Positions 21,983 through 32,350 of a DNA stretch of 64,000 bases are shown here, piece by piece. The position numbers were made by a program, and so were the translations under genes. The stretch is from Cycas panzhihuaensis. Lineage: Eukaryota > Cycadophyta. The stretch is taken from contig CM041465.1 in NCBI GenBank assembly GCA_023213395.1, forward strand, positions 209,257,741-209,321,740. Direction: 5' to 3'. The notes beneath the pieces were generated by a model. It saw only the letters and a program-made list of their open reading frames with translations. It did no database searches and was not told the origin of the DNA. Within the stretch, counting starts at the first letter, position 1. Each line of letters opens with the position of its first letter.

Positions 21983-22627
21983 TGTTGGATATTGTGACAG
22001 CAATTGTTTAAGGCTAAAATTTTAGCATGTTTTCGGCATAGTTTCCCCCCTAATCTTTCTTGGGGGGTTCCAAGGGGGGCAGGAGCCCCCCTTGGACGGG
22101 AGGTGCCAGGAGTGTGGAACGTCCCCCACTAAGAGGGGGTTCGAGGGCGATAGACCCCAACCCAAAAAATTAGCCTTGTAAACCATATTAAAATGTAAAA
22201 AGAATCAGGGTCATTCGATACAAATACCCTAGATTCTATGGTTGAGATTCATGCATTGGATGTCTCTCTCATGTAGCCCATTTTAGGGCTTTTCTTATTA
22301 TGTTGAATGTAATATAATGTACTGTGAAGAGGGCGGCGACTGGTTGTTGTTCCTGAGAGCACTCTGCTACTAAGATGTACTGTTTCTCCATTCTACAGTA
22401 ATAAAGATCGATACCTTTACTATGTGGATGTTTCCCTAGCACACTGTTATGGTTTTACCACATTATATCGGGTGCATATGCGATGTTTAGCTTGTATATT
22501 GATATTATTGTATTATCTCTGATTTGAGAACTTGCATGTTAAATCTTAGTTTTCGATTCTTGTAACTAGTTGCAAAATAGCTCAAATCTTGTGGCAGTTT
22601 AAAGTTTGGGACCTAGTATTCTCAACA
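21983..22627 (+). repeat. GC-richer solo LTR
   Basis: 645 bp with TGTTGG...TCAACA ends and exact TAAAC duplicates at 21978-21982 and 22628-22632. No internal region or second LTR, so it is a solo LTR left by recombination between the LTRs of a full element. It has G- and C-runs (22045-22105 and 22121-22165) unlike the rest of the window. AATAAA at 22402 near the 3' end suggests plus orientation. No related full element is in the window. Confidence 0.85.
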
Positions 22628-22632
22628 TAAAC

Positions 22633-23082
22633 TTGTATATTTACTTGAGAATCTTGATTACTTATATCTTGATCACTTGTAGTTTTCTAAAAATTTGCTT
22701 GAGAATCTTGTATTTAAAAATCTACTAAATATTTTTGAAACTCCTCTTTAAGCTTGGATCAAACTCATATTTTAAAATATCCCACATTTCCTTGGCAATA
22801 GTAATGTGGTATACATAAGAAAATACATCACCATTTAAAGTATGATAGATCCATGCTAGTCCCTTACATTTTTTTAATTTTAAATTCCTTCTTTTCTTTT
22901 TCTTGATCAAATGTTTACTAGGTAGTAAGATAAAGAGGTATTGGAACATTATATCCTTGAGAAATAATATCCTACAAGTCATTTGAAATCAAATAAGATT
23001 TTATGCCTTTAACACTTCAAATATTTTTTTCATTAAATAATACCAAATTTGAAAGCCCTAAAAATGCTAAAGAAGATACCAT
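22633..23082 (-). pseudogene. Element H gag, N-terminal and middle part
   Basis: Minus-strand start at 23082 (ATG GTA TCT) gives MVSSLAFLGLSN, then NEKNI(stop)SVKGIKS and ISND(stop)WDII-like text, the usual copia gag opening. After a frame change the ORF 22725-22982 gives GLAWIYHTLNGDVFSYV and TIAKEMWDILKYEF, the classic A.EMWDIL gag motif. A Gln/Asp-rich linker (QDSQ, SDQDISNQDSQV) leads into the solo LTR. No zinc knuckle or pol follows. Confidence 0.75.
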
Positions 23083-23782
23083 GTTGCAAATGAAAATCAA
23101 CTATAATAGGTGTATAACAATCATATCATACTCAGAATATTAACCTATATCTCCTATCCCTCAAATATACATAAGATGAGCTACATAATCATATACATGT
23201 GTTAATAATATGATAGTAACCTTGTCCTTGATGTTAAAACATCATTTTACCTCTTAGTCCTTTATAAGACTTAATATATAAATTATAACAAATTTCTTTA
23301 AAAAATACTTTATAATAGCCTTCTAGGATTTAAAATTTAATTTCCCTAAGGTTAAGAAATAGAAAAAGGGATGATGTAGAAGGTGTAAAGAAAAATTTTG
23401 TCTAAGTACTATGTAAGGATCTAGTATAAAATCTCAAATTTAGAGTAAACTTTATTTATGAAAATAGCACTAAAACATATTAAATCATATACCCAAATGG
23501 TTGTCTCTGAGTTAAGATTCCAATAGTTTAGATGGTTTAGAAAGTAAACTTCTAAAACTTAAGATATTAGAAAAAATACACAAGTACCCTTTTATTAAAA
23601 ATAAAAATCTAAAAAATGGTTTAGGGTTTTAGCACCCTTCATAAATTAGTCAATGGTCATATAGGGACTACTTGTGGCCTTCTATTAACGTAAGGGGGAC
23701 TAGTGACCAAAACTCAAATTTTATATAATATAGTAGGTATAATGAAGAAGAGGTAAGTCAATGCAAGTAAAGAAATAAATAA
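23083..23782 (-). other. Element H leader, distal part
   Basis: AT-rich non-coding stretch between gag of H and the insertion point of F; it continues at 31383-31659. No domain recognised. Confidence 0.5.
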
Positions 23783-24278
23783 TAAAGAGAAAAATAACTA
23801 TAGAAATAATGTATTAATAAAACTATAAACCGTACAAAAAATAAATAACATAAATAAACCAAGAACATAATAAATAACACTAAGAGATTCTGGTATAAGT
23901 AGGAACCTTTTATTAATTTGAGTAACAACTAAAGAATTACAGAGATGGAAACTCCACCTCTTCTTATTGACTCATTAAAGACTATTCCAACCTTATTACA
24001 TATGTTATTACATAAGAATATATAGATATAAACTTATAAGATACTACCTTGCAGTTTCACAATACAATAGGAATAAACCATGAGATGAAAAAGACCTCTA
24101 TAAGACACCAAAAAACTTTACTCAGGGGCTCTTTCTTGTAAACCTCTACCTATAGGATTATTAGCTCTCCTACACCCCCTAGTTATGGGCCCTATAGTGT
24201 GCCCCTAAACCCACTAAGAGGTTCAAGTGTAATGCTTATATCTATGTAACGCTTACAAAGTGTTCAATATATTTAACA
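23783..24278 (-). repeat. 3' LTR of element F
   Basis: About 496 bp, aligning with 27003-27374 and then 31259-31382; landmarks 'ccactaagaggtt' and 'taatgcttatat' occur in both. Followed by a minus-strand purine tract (AAGTAGGAGAT, 24279-24290). Confidence 0.85.
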
Positions 24279-24369
24279 ATCTCCTACTTGTTAAACACTT
24301 CATAAAAAACTTACATACTTAACTATTAAATGCCAAAATCACAAACACCCATTACCTTTCTACACCATT

Positions 24370-25600
24370 TATTAGGAACTTCTTCTTGAAGATCCATTTG
24401 TTATTAACATGTTTTTGGTTATTGGGTAGATCCCCTAAAATCCCATGTATTATTTTTACCTACGGCTATTATTTCTTTTTCTATGATCTTCATCTAGAGT
24501 TAGCTCTCTTTTGACTTCAAAGCCTTCCAAATAGTACCTAGATCATCATTTGTAGTAGATAAAATAAAAGAGAAGCGATAAAAATCTTTAGGAATATACC
24601 TATCAAGTTATCTTCTCTCAGACTTTGATCTCCTTAATATGTGAGGTTCTTGAGGATGGGCTTCCTCTATAACTAGTACTTCCTCTTTAATTAACTCATA
24701 TTCTAATGCAGGACCTTCATCCCTTACATTAAATCATACCTTCATAGAGTCTTCCTCCTTTGGCTCTTCATCCCACTTTAGAGACATGAACTACTCTTTA
24801 AAGACAACATCATGACTATATATAACTTTCTATGTTTTAAGGTTATAAAACATGTATCCTTTAACACTATTATCATAGCTAATAAAAATAGTCTTTTGTG
24901 CTTTGAAATTAAGCTTAGCTCTCTATAGGATAAGAGCATGCACAAAAGATTCACAACTAAAAGCTTTAAGATAACCAAGAGATGGCTTCTTACCAGATCA
25001 TATTTCTTTAGGCATTCTATACACTAAGGTAGTCATCAATGATCTATTTATCAAGTAGCTTGTAGTGATCATAGCCTTAACCTAGAATTTCTTCTCTAAA
25101 CTATTAGCAATAAGCATACTCCTTAATCTCTCTAGTAAGGTTATATTCATCCTCTTAATAACTCCATTTTACTATGTCGTATAGGGAGTTATCTTATGTT
25201 TTGCTATCCCACGCTACTTAAAGAACTGTTCAAATTCTTTTAAGTAAAACTCACCTCTATTATTAATTCTCAACACCTTGATCTACATGTTGCTTTGGTT
25301 CTCAACTAAGGCCTTAAATTATTTGAATTTACTAAAGACCTTAGATTTCTACCTAAAAAAGTACAACCATATATTTCTCAAAAATTTATCTATAAATAAG
25401 ATAAAGTATTTAGACCCACCTAATGAGGGTACATCAACAGGTCTAAAAATATCATTGTATACTAGTTGTAAAATATAGTTTTCTCTCTTTAAGCTTGAAG
25501 GAAAACTAACCTAATTTTGTTTGCCATACATATAATACTTATATAAATCAAAATTAAAGGACTCATTAATTATAAAGATGTTTTATGCCATACTTTTAGA
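24370..25600 (-). pseudogene. Element F integrase and start of RT
   Basis: Minus strand: integrase remnants from about 25600, then the integrase C-terminal motif VKGYMFYNLKTQKVIYSHDV (compare KGYRLYDP.T.KVI.SRDV of copia) near 24810-24880. An RRSKSERRQLD linker follows, and the RT opening near 24480-24500 with a K.NNTWD motif and a QWIFKKK-like stretch. The sequence then passes at once to non-coding text and the 3' LTR. No RT palm or RNase H. Confidence 0.75.
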
Positions 25601-25929
25601 GAATAAATCATGGAGGCCTTTCTCTCTAATGTGGCCTAATCTCTAGTGCCATAGTATAGTTTTACTAGTAAGTGATACTTGGATCCTACCTATATTATTG
25701 GTACTTTTTGTAATAGCTAGATTGTAACTACCAGCACATACCATACTTACATCAAGCTTATATAGCATTAAAAACTAGACCCCTCTTACTAACACCAATG
25801 CTCCTTGAATTATCTATAATTATCTTTATTAAAAATCAATTCTATTCTTACATCACCTTATTGATTAATAAATAATAGACTCATAGCCAAACTAGGATTA
25901 TGATTCATATAAGAGATAGTTTTAATCCT

Positions 25930-26915
25930 TCCATCCCCAAATTGAATCTTTACCCTTCCATGACCCATAATTTTATATGAATAATGATCCCTGAGGAATA
26001 TTTTACCTCCATCAATACTTTTATATTTACAAAACCACTCCCTATGGGAAGTGATATGAAGTAAGGCACCAAAGTCAACTAACTAAGACTTAACATTTGA
26101 CAACTTACTTGAGGTTACTAAATAAACATTGCCATCAATTTCATTGGGGGATTTTGCTACCATGGAATAAGTAGCTTCAAGCAACTTTTCCTTGTGAATA
26201 TTGGCTTGATACTTGCTCTTTAAATGGTTAATCTTCCCACATCTCAAATATACTAAGGGGCCTTTGATTAGAGATTTATATTTCCCTAGGCCTCTGTTGG
26301 TTGCAATCTAATATTCATCCTCTTTTCGCTAATGCTTCTTTCAAATGATCTTTAGAAGATTTTTACCTTGTCTCTTCTAATAGCAAAGTAGTAATAACAT
26401 CATTAAATGTTAGGGTGCTAGCAGCTATACTACTAATCAACATCACAAGATTAACCCAAGAATCATCAAGTGAACATAACAGGGTAATATATTTGTCTTC
26501 TAAAGATATTGTTATCCTAACTAAAATAAGATAGTTTACCATAATATTAAATGTAGTGAGATGATCTGCAAGTAATCTCTATTACTCATCCTAGGTGAAT
26601 GTAACTTTTTTCAAAGAAATAACTTATTAAATAGGGACTTAGTCTAATGCATAACCACTAACTTATTCCATAGATCTTTGGCTATAGACTCTATAGTAAC
26701 ATTCAATAATATAATTTTTAAAAGATATAACTTTATCAAGCTGATCACTTTTTTATTAAGCTTCTTCTAGTCTTCATTAACCATATTCATAAGCTTTGTT
26801 TCTACTACAATAATCCATTGATCCTTCTCGATGAGGATATCTTCCATCTTTAGATTCCACAACTCAAAATTTTTTCCATTAAAGTTTTTAGTCTGCATCT
26901 TCGTAGTGCTTACCA
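25930..26915 (-). pseudogene. Element F gag and protease
   Basis: Gag starts near 26915: MVSTTKMQTKNFNGKNFELW and NLKMEDILIEKDQW, a typical copia gag opening (NG.NF..WK.KM). Middle text VTIESIAKDLWNKL matches the A..LW..L gag motif. The protease near 26030-26110 reads LVDFGALLHITSHREWF, the DSGA site changed to DFGA as in E. Downstream MGHGRVKIQFGDG is also typical. Numerous stops. Confidence 0.8.
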
Positions 26916-26989
26916 TAATCTTTATACTCAAGCTTATCGAATAAAGCTCTCACTTTCTAAATAGCTTCCCAAATAATTAAAACCCTTAA

Positions 26990-27000
26990 CTCTGACACCA
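26990..27000 (-). other. Primer-binding site of element F
   Basis: On the minus strand TGGTGTCAGAG, two bases after the LTR. One base different from the TGGTATCAGAG of the other copia elements. Fixes orientation and the 5' LTR. Confidence 0.75.
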
Positions 27001-27002
27001 AA

Positions 27003-27374
27003 TGAAGAGAAAATAAAACTATAGAAATAATGAATTAATATAACTCTAAACCATGCAAAGAAAAAATAATATAAATAAACTAATTACATAACAAAGAACA
27101 CTATGAAAATCTAGTCTAAGCTTAAACCTTTCATTAATTTAAGTAATAACTAAAGAATTACGTAGATGAAAACCCCAACTTTTCTCATTGACTCATCAAA
27201 GACTCATCCAACCTTCTTACATGTGCCACTATATAAGAATATATAGACACAAATTTATAAGTTATCATCTTGCAATTTTACAATATAATAGGCATGAACG
27301 ATGGGTTGAAAAAGACCCCCATAAGACACCCAAAAAGTTTTTCAGGGGTCTTTGCCCTTAAATCTCTACCTAGA
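27003..27374 (-). repeat. 5' LTR of element F, part 1
   Basis: Aligns with 23783-24150 of the other LTR. It breaks at 27374 where element G begins and resumes at 31254. Confidence 0.85.
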
Positions 27375-27701
27375 TATTGGGTATAATGTTTACACTAATG
27401 TTTAATTCATTAGTCATTATGTAGATCCCCCATTTATACTCTTATAACCCTTAAGATTTCTTTAATTATTATGTTGTACTCATCTTAATATGTGTGTAAG
27501 TGGCATCTTGGTTTGTATGCCAAACCACTAAGAGCACGCCATTATTGATCTTGAGAGATCTTACATACATGTGAGTATCCTATATATGTATGCATATTAT
27601 ATATTGTAATACAAACAAGTAGAGGTTATTTTCATAGTTCATCCTTGTGTGTCATACTTCTTCTCTTAAGATGTAGTATCATTCTAATACCACATTCAAT
27701 A
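27375..27701 (+). repeat. 5' LTR of element G
   Basis: 327 bp, aligned over its length with 30927-31253 (shared 'acatacatgtgagtatccta'). The next bases TTAGTATTATAGC resemble a decayed TGGTATCAGAGC primer site. Confidence 0.85.
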
Positions 27702-28229
27702 TTTAGTATTATAGCTAGAATGGGTTTTAATTAAGGGACCACCCATTTGATCATATGATTCATTCTTTAAGTAAGAAGTCTCATAGTTAGATTCTTTGTC
27801 AAAAATCATATATTTTGGTCTATATTTTCTTAGCAATTTTTTCATTATAGTATGGAAGATTTATATATGGCAATAAGTTCTATTTTTTGTTAAGGTGAAT
27901 GTTGGAAATAACATAAGAGGATTACAAATTGGATGATGCATGTAACAATAAAAGTTTTTAATATGGAGAACAGTAATGAAACTTTATAGATATGGAGCTA
28001 TAAGGAGATTATGCAAAATGGAGGCCTACTAATGTGATAATGAGCCATGGGATTGGTCATCCCAATAGATCAAATATAGGTTATTTTTCTGTTTTAAAAA
28101 TATTATAGTTATGTCAATGTATCTCTTATTTTTAGCTAATACATTTGACTATTTTTTGTTATACAAGTTATGAGTATTTGTCTGTTATTTAGTAGTAATT
28201 ATATCTTCTGCAGTGTTTGTCAAATAAGT

Positions 28230-28960
28230 AGAGTATGTTTGGTTAATACTACCAAATTTCACCTATTTCAAAGGTGAAATTCCACCTATTTCTAGGTCTA
28301 TACTTATGAATTTGCATGTGATCTCTACAAGCCTTTTTAAATATATTCATGGAGTTTGCCTCTTCGTTCTAGATTTTTGCACATAGTACTTCCATGTCTT
28401 TACTAGTAAGATGAACCTTCTTAGTCCCTTCACGAGCCCATGTATCCACCTTTTGCTTCATCTTCTCTATGATTGCATACTCAAGATTACAACTAAATTT
28501 TAAAATTTTAGGTTGTAAACTGGGTCTTTTCTTTTTAATGCTCACTGGTGAAGCCTTAAATCCTTAAGAAGGATCTATGTTAGTAATATTACACAAAGAA
28601 TTTTTTAATGTTCCTCAATCCTTCTTTGTAGAAGATAAGGCTCTAAATTTGGCCTCTATGTCAAGAACTCTGGATCTACCATAAAATCAAATCCACAATT
28701 CATATTCTCTATTCCTATCCTCAACCTATTAATATTGCCCTTTTGAGATGTAATGCACATCATAAATCTAAACGATAATGTAGGTTTGGGTTTGTTAGAG
28801 AGGGTTTTCCAAGCAGATAACTCCATTTATAGTGCCCTTGCCATTATCGTTTTACCTCTATGGATCTCAACATTCTTGTCCCAAAGAATTGATAAAAACT
28901 TCCTTCTAATTGAAATTACTTTCTCCTGTGGAAACAACTTAAAAGTGCAATATTTCAAAG
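28230..28960 (-). pseudogene. Unrecognised antisense coding-like stretch in G
   Basis: Minus strand, against the direction of G. One frame gives KLFPQEKVISIRRKFLSILW, NPKPTLSFRFMMCITSQK and NCGFDFMVDPEF. From about 28620 another frame gives KKKRPSLQPKILKFSCN, EYAIIEKMKQKVDTWARE, KKVHLTSKDMEVLCAKI, NEEANSMNIFKKACRDHMQ and ends NFTFEIGEIW before a TAG at about 28252. The composition looks like real protein with few stops. I recognise no family. It may be an antisense ORF or captured sequence. Confidence 0.4.
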
Positions 28961-29973
28961 GAGAAATTTGTTAGATGTTGAGATTCTTATGATTTTGATA
29001 TGGACAAGTGATTATTTAATAAAGTCTTTGCATGTAGGAAAGGAGTTTTGTTGGCATGTTTCCTTCAACAACAGGTCTTTTTATAAACTAGAATTTGTAA
29101 AGAATGGTATTGCTTCATTAGAAGCTATCAAAGGTTTTGTTATCATACCCACCTCTACAAAATCATGCACGAATCATTGGCCTATACTATTGGTGCCATC
29201 ACCATAACTGAGATAAACCTCCAACACCAAGAAAAAAATGGCATTATTTGTACCAATTTTTTGCCCTGAAATAGATGTTAACTGGTTGAAAAATGATAAA
29301 ATAGTAACAAAAAATCTAGAGCTTACACCAGCTGACCTATAATGCTGCCATCACTAAATCTGGACCTATGTATGATGAAGGAAAATGGTGAATATTTTTG
29401 CCTAGGTTTTTCTCTATTATTCTTTTGTGGCATTTAACATTTCAAAAAAGGGTTATTAAAGTGTTTTTTATTTATTTTAAAATCCATTGCCCATCTTTAA
29501 AAAAAAAAAAAATTAAGTGTTTTAAAAAAATTAATTAAAGTTAAATGATACATGGAGTCCATTAGCCCTTCACCCACCAACAAATGGTCACATGGAGATA
29601 ACAACATGACTAACAGCCTAATGTTCAAGGGGCTAAACTCTTTTTCAAAAGTATTTTTTGACTTTTAAGTACCTGTCTATACTATTTTGATTATATCTTC
29701 TTTATATAAACTATGACTTTAATTCCATTAGTTGTACTGGAATCATATTTCACCCCTCTTTGAAATGACTACTTATTTGACACTATCTGAGTCTATTTTG
29801 TAAGCGAAAATGTAGTCTAAAATTAAGTTAAAATTTTTATACACTCAACAAATTTAGCATTTGATATCATATAAGGCCTTAAAGGCATGTTTAATGATTT
29901 AATACCAACATCTTGCATGATAACTAAAGTCTAATATTATGTCACATAAGTCCATTTCAAAATTAAGCCTAAA

Positions 29974-30159
29974 ATGGCTAAGTTTGATGATTTTTTAGCA
30001 TCCTATGAGGTGACCAATGATGATGTTATTGATGATTTGGCATGTAAGACCTTAGACAAGGCATTACATATGTTGGCTAAGTGTTAAAAGCCAAAGATGT
30101 GTGATAAGTTTGAAGAGTTTGGCATCAAGGGGGAGTCCTTTCTCAATAATAACAGGTGA
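29974..30159 (+). pseudogene. Short plus-strand ORF in G, one stop
   Basis: 62 codons starting MAKFDDFLASYEVTNDDVID and ending FEEFGIKGESFLNNNR, with one internal TAA. Sense to the element, acidic then basic. It could be a relic of gag, but no gag motif is certain. Confidence 0.3.
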
Positions 30160-30913
30160 TGATCAACTACAAGTGGCAACTATAATAGGCAAATGTCCTA
30201 GTTTAATCACTTTTTAGTGTGAGATTCACTTAAGTTACATGAGCATGATGTATGTCTTCTATAAAATTCTACTATATATGATTTTTATTATATGAAAATT
30301 TGTTAGCCCTATATCCTTTAAGGGATTAATAAAATCCCCATGCTTGTGGTCTTATTTAACTACTAAGACCCCTTATGTCTTAGGGTCTTGATTTCTAAGG
30401 CTATTAAGGCATGTTGAAGCCCATAAAAGCCATTATAAGCTCATAGTGGCATGATGAAGCCCATAATAGCATGTAGTAAGCCCAAAGTAGCATGATTGTA
30501 GCATATTGTGGCATGATTTAGAGCTTATAGTGGCAAATTTGAGGCCATAGTACCTATTATTATATTTTTGGCTATTAAATGTCGAAAAACGTTGTCTTAT
30601 AGTCCCATTTAACAAGAGGCGGGACATACTCTTTCTAGTTACTCTTACATATTTTTAGTACACTTGATAGGCCATGTAGGATGGCATATTCCCAGAGTAT
30701 TACTAATGAAGAAGCTAATTGAATCATATAACCAAAGTAACTACTTATAGAACTAGTGGTCACAATGATTGGTTACCCATGTGATCCAGTAGATGGAGTT
30801 ATATTTATATGGATATTAGTAATTTGATAAAGATTTTATGCAACTTGGAGTAGCTATAATAGTAGAAAATAAAACAATAAAGATAGCAGATATGAAAACT
30901 ATGAATCAAATAT

Positions 30914-30926
30914 TAAAGAGGAGAAA
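30914..30926 (+). other. Polypurine tract of element G
   Basis: AAAGAGGAGAAA lies directly before the 3' LTR; confirms plus orientation. Confidence 0.7.
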
Positions 30927-31253
30927 TATTGGGTATAATATTTAGACTAATGTTTAATACATTAGTCATTATATAGATCCCCCCTTCATGCTTTTGTAAC
31001 TGCCAAGATTCCTTTGATTATTATATTACATTCATCTTAATACGTATGCAAGTGGCATCTTGGTCTGTGTGATAAGCCACCAAGAGTACACCATTATTGA
31101 TCTTGAGAGATCTCACATACATGTGAGTATCCTATATATGTATGCATATTTTATATTGTAATACAAATAAGTAGAGTTTATTTTCATAGTTTATCTTTGT
31201 GTCTCACACTTCTTCTCTAAAGATGTGGTATCACTCCAATACCATATCCAATA
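30927..31253 (+). repeat. 3' LTR of element G
   Basis: 327 bp, same length as the 5' copy, about 90% alike by eye. After it the LTR of F resumes with 'ccccactaagagg' matching the left F LTR. Confidence 0.85.
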
Positions 31254-31382
31254 CTAAGGGGACATTGGACCCCCAAACCTCCCAGCCAAGGACCCTTTAA
31301 TGGATCCCTAGACCCCACTAAGAGGTTCTGATATAATGCTTATATTTATGTAACACTTGCAAAATGTTCAACATATCCAATA
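31254..31382 (-). repeat. 5' LTR of element F, part 2
   Basis: Continues the F LTR beyond G: shared 'ccactaagaggtt' and 'tgttcaa.atat' with 24150-24278. It ends CCAATA, a decayed CCAACA. Confidence 0.8.
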
Positions 31383-31671
31383 GATAGAAGGTGCTAATAC
31401 AAATCCATAATAGGCACAACCTCAAATAAAATAATAAGCAGAGGAGCACGATGTAGGTACACAAATGAAATCACATAATGGAGTAGGAGAAACCCTTTAT
31501 TAGGTTTCACCTCAACTCCACCACATACAGTCACCTCACAACTAGGAAATTATCAATATTCATACCCTTAACAAATTGGCAACTTACAAGATGGAGAACT
31601 TAGTAATAACACTTCACTAGTAACATACTTTTTTTTTTACCATGATATTCTACCTTAGATTTAATACTATA
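31383..31671 (-). other. Element H leader, proximal part, and primer site
   Basis: Non-coding leader of H. At 31660-31671 the minus strand reads TATAGTATTAAATCTAAGG, a decayed form of TGGTATCAGAGCTAAGG, directly after the 5' LTR. Confidence 0.6.
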
Positions 31672-31967
31672 TAGAAAAATAAAATTAAAATTAAATAATA
31701 ATACACAAATAAATATAAACAACAAGCACTAGGATCACAATGGTATCCTAAAGGTATCTTAACTTGGATTAATATCATAAGAATAACTTGGATTAATATC
31801 ATAAGAATAATTATACAATAATATATCCATATGATATATTAAGTATGTATTTATAATATATGACTATGCATAGGATCCACAATAAAATGCTAACATCATA
31901 ATAAAATTAATTATACAAATTACATTATAACTTTGCCTCATGAAGCATGAACCAAGATATTCTAACA
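31672..31967 (-). repeat. 5' LTR of element H, with 24-bp tandem duplication
   Basis: 296 bp. A 24-bp unit beginning AACTTGGATTAATATC is present twice in a row (31761-31784 and 31785-31808) but once in the 3' LTR, so it arose after insertion. Followed by the exact CTATT duplicate at 31968-31972. Confidence 0.85.
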
Positions 31968-31972
31968 CTATT

Positions 31973-32252
31973 GTAATTAATTAATCTTTAATCTTCTTTG
32001 CTTTCTTCAAATGTAGGGAGATAGAGTTGTCTATGGCCATTTTAGACAAATAAAGTAAGTTTTTTTCAAGTACAAAACTCTTATTATATTTCTAATCTTA
32101 TACATTTCCTATAGATCCTACCTTACATTCTTTGATGAAGTATTCCTTTGAAGATATATGATAAGGTCATTAGCAATAACAATCCCAATGATCACTAATG
32201 CTTCTCTATCATGATCTTCCCAATCTTTAGCATCCTTACCTATCATAGTTGA
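31973..32252 (-). pseudogene. Element E gag, middle part
   Basis: Minus strand reads MIGKDAKDWEDHDREALVII, GIVIANDLIIYLQ, NTSSKNVR, EMYKIRNIIRVLYLKK and PYI(stop)RKQRRLK, a clear copia gag UBN2 region (WE..DREAL..I). It joins 38818-38985 upstream across J/I and 20603-20866 downstream across H. Stops at Trp and Gln positions. Confidence 0.85.
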
Positions 32253-32317
32253 TGTTAAATATGTAGGGGGGGGCTCTCTACTACCACCTCAAGGTTTTAG
32301 TATGATGATTCATTACT
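32253..32317 (+). repeat. 5' LTR of element J
   Basis: 65 bp, TGTTAAATATGTAGGG...TTCATTACT, aligning end to end with 38749-38812 (shared 'aaggtttt' and 'attcatta' blocks). A poly-G run of 8 lies at 32266-32273. Confidence 0.75.
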
Positions 32318-32350
32318 TATGGTATCAGAGCCTGGACCTAAGTTTGACTC

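Larger units (their letters stand above)
27375..31253 (+). mobile_element. Non-autonomous LTR element G, inserted in an LTR of F
   Basis: 3.9-kb plus-strand element with LTRs 27375-27701 and 30927-31253, a decayed primer site (27703-27714) and a purine tract (30914-30926). Termini read TATTGG...CCAATA, probably decayed TGTTGG...CCAACA. CTAGA and CTAAG flank it (3/5). No gag or pol domain is recognised in the 3.2-kb interior. It holds a short plus-strand ORF and a longer minus-strand coding-like stretch. Best described as a large non-autonomous LTR derivative. Confidence 0.8.
23783..31382 (-). mobile_element. Copia element F lacking most of RT and RNase H
   Basis: Minus-strand element in the leader of H. 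5' LTR 27003-27374 plus 31254-31382 (split by G), primer site 26990-27000 (minus TGGTGTCAGAG), gag about 26400-26915, protease about 25960-26110, integrase about 24780-25600, then about 35 residues of RT (24370-24500) before purine tract and 3' LTR 23783-24278. AATAA and GATAG flank it, which could be a target duplication changed at two G/A sites. An internal deletion of RT and RNase H would make it dependent on a helper. Confidence 0.8.
20867..31967 (-). mobile_element. Gag-only copia-like element H (TR-GAG type)
   Basis: Minus-strand LTR element inserted in gag of E. 5' LTR 31672-31967, decayed primer site 31660-31671, leader 31383-31659 and 23083-23782 (split by F), gag 22633-23082 and tail to about 21600 (split by a solo LTR), 3' LTR 20867-21127. 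Exact CTATT duplicates at 20862-20866 and 31968-31972. Without inserts it is about 2.9 kb and has no protease, integrase or RT. Same design as A: gag, acidic tail, 3' LTR. Confidence 0.85.

Noticed and set aside
21739-21997. Leu/Ile-rich frames on both strands resembling membrane proteins
   Set aside because: They are alternate frames of the acidic tail of element H; low complexity explains the composition.
22040-22165. GC-rich island, possible organelle DNA insertion or CpG island of a gene
   Set aside because: It lies inside a 645-bp block with TG...CA ends and exact five-base duplicates, so it is part of a solo LTR.
28753-29207. Two plus-strand frames of 73 and 79 codons in element G
   Set aside because: They overlap the minus-strand coding-like stretch, carry no motif, and have ordinary AT-rich composition. 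Kept out as separate genes.
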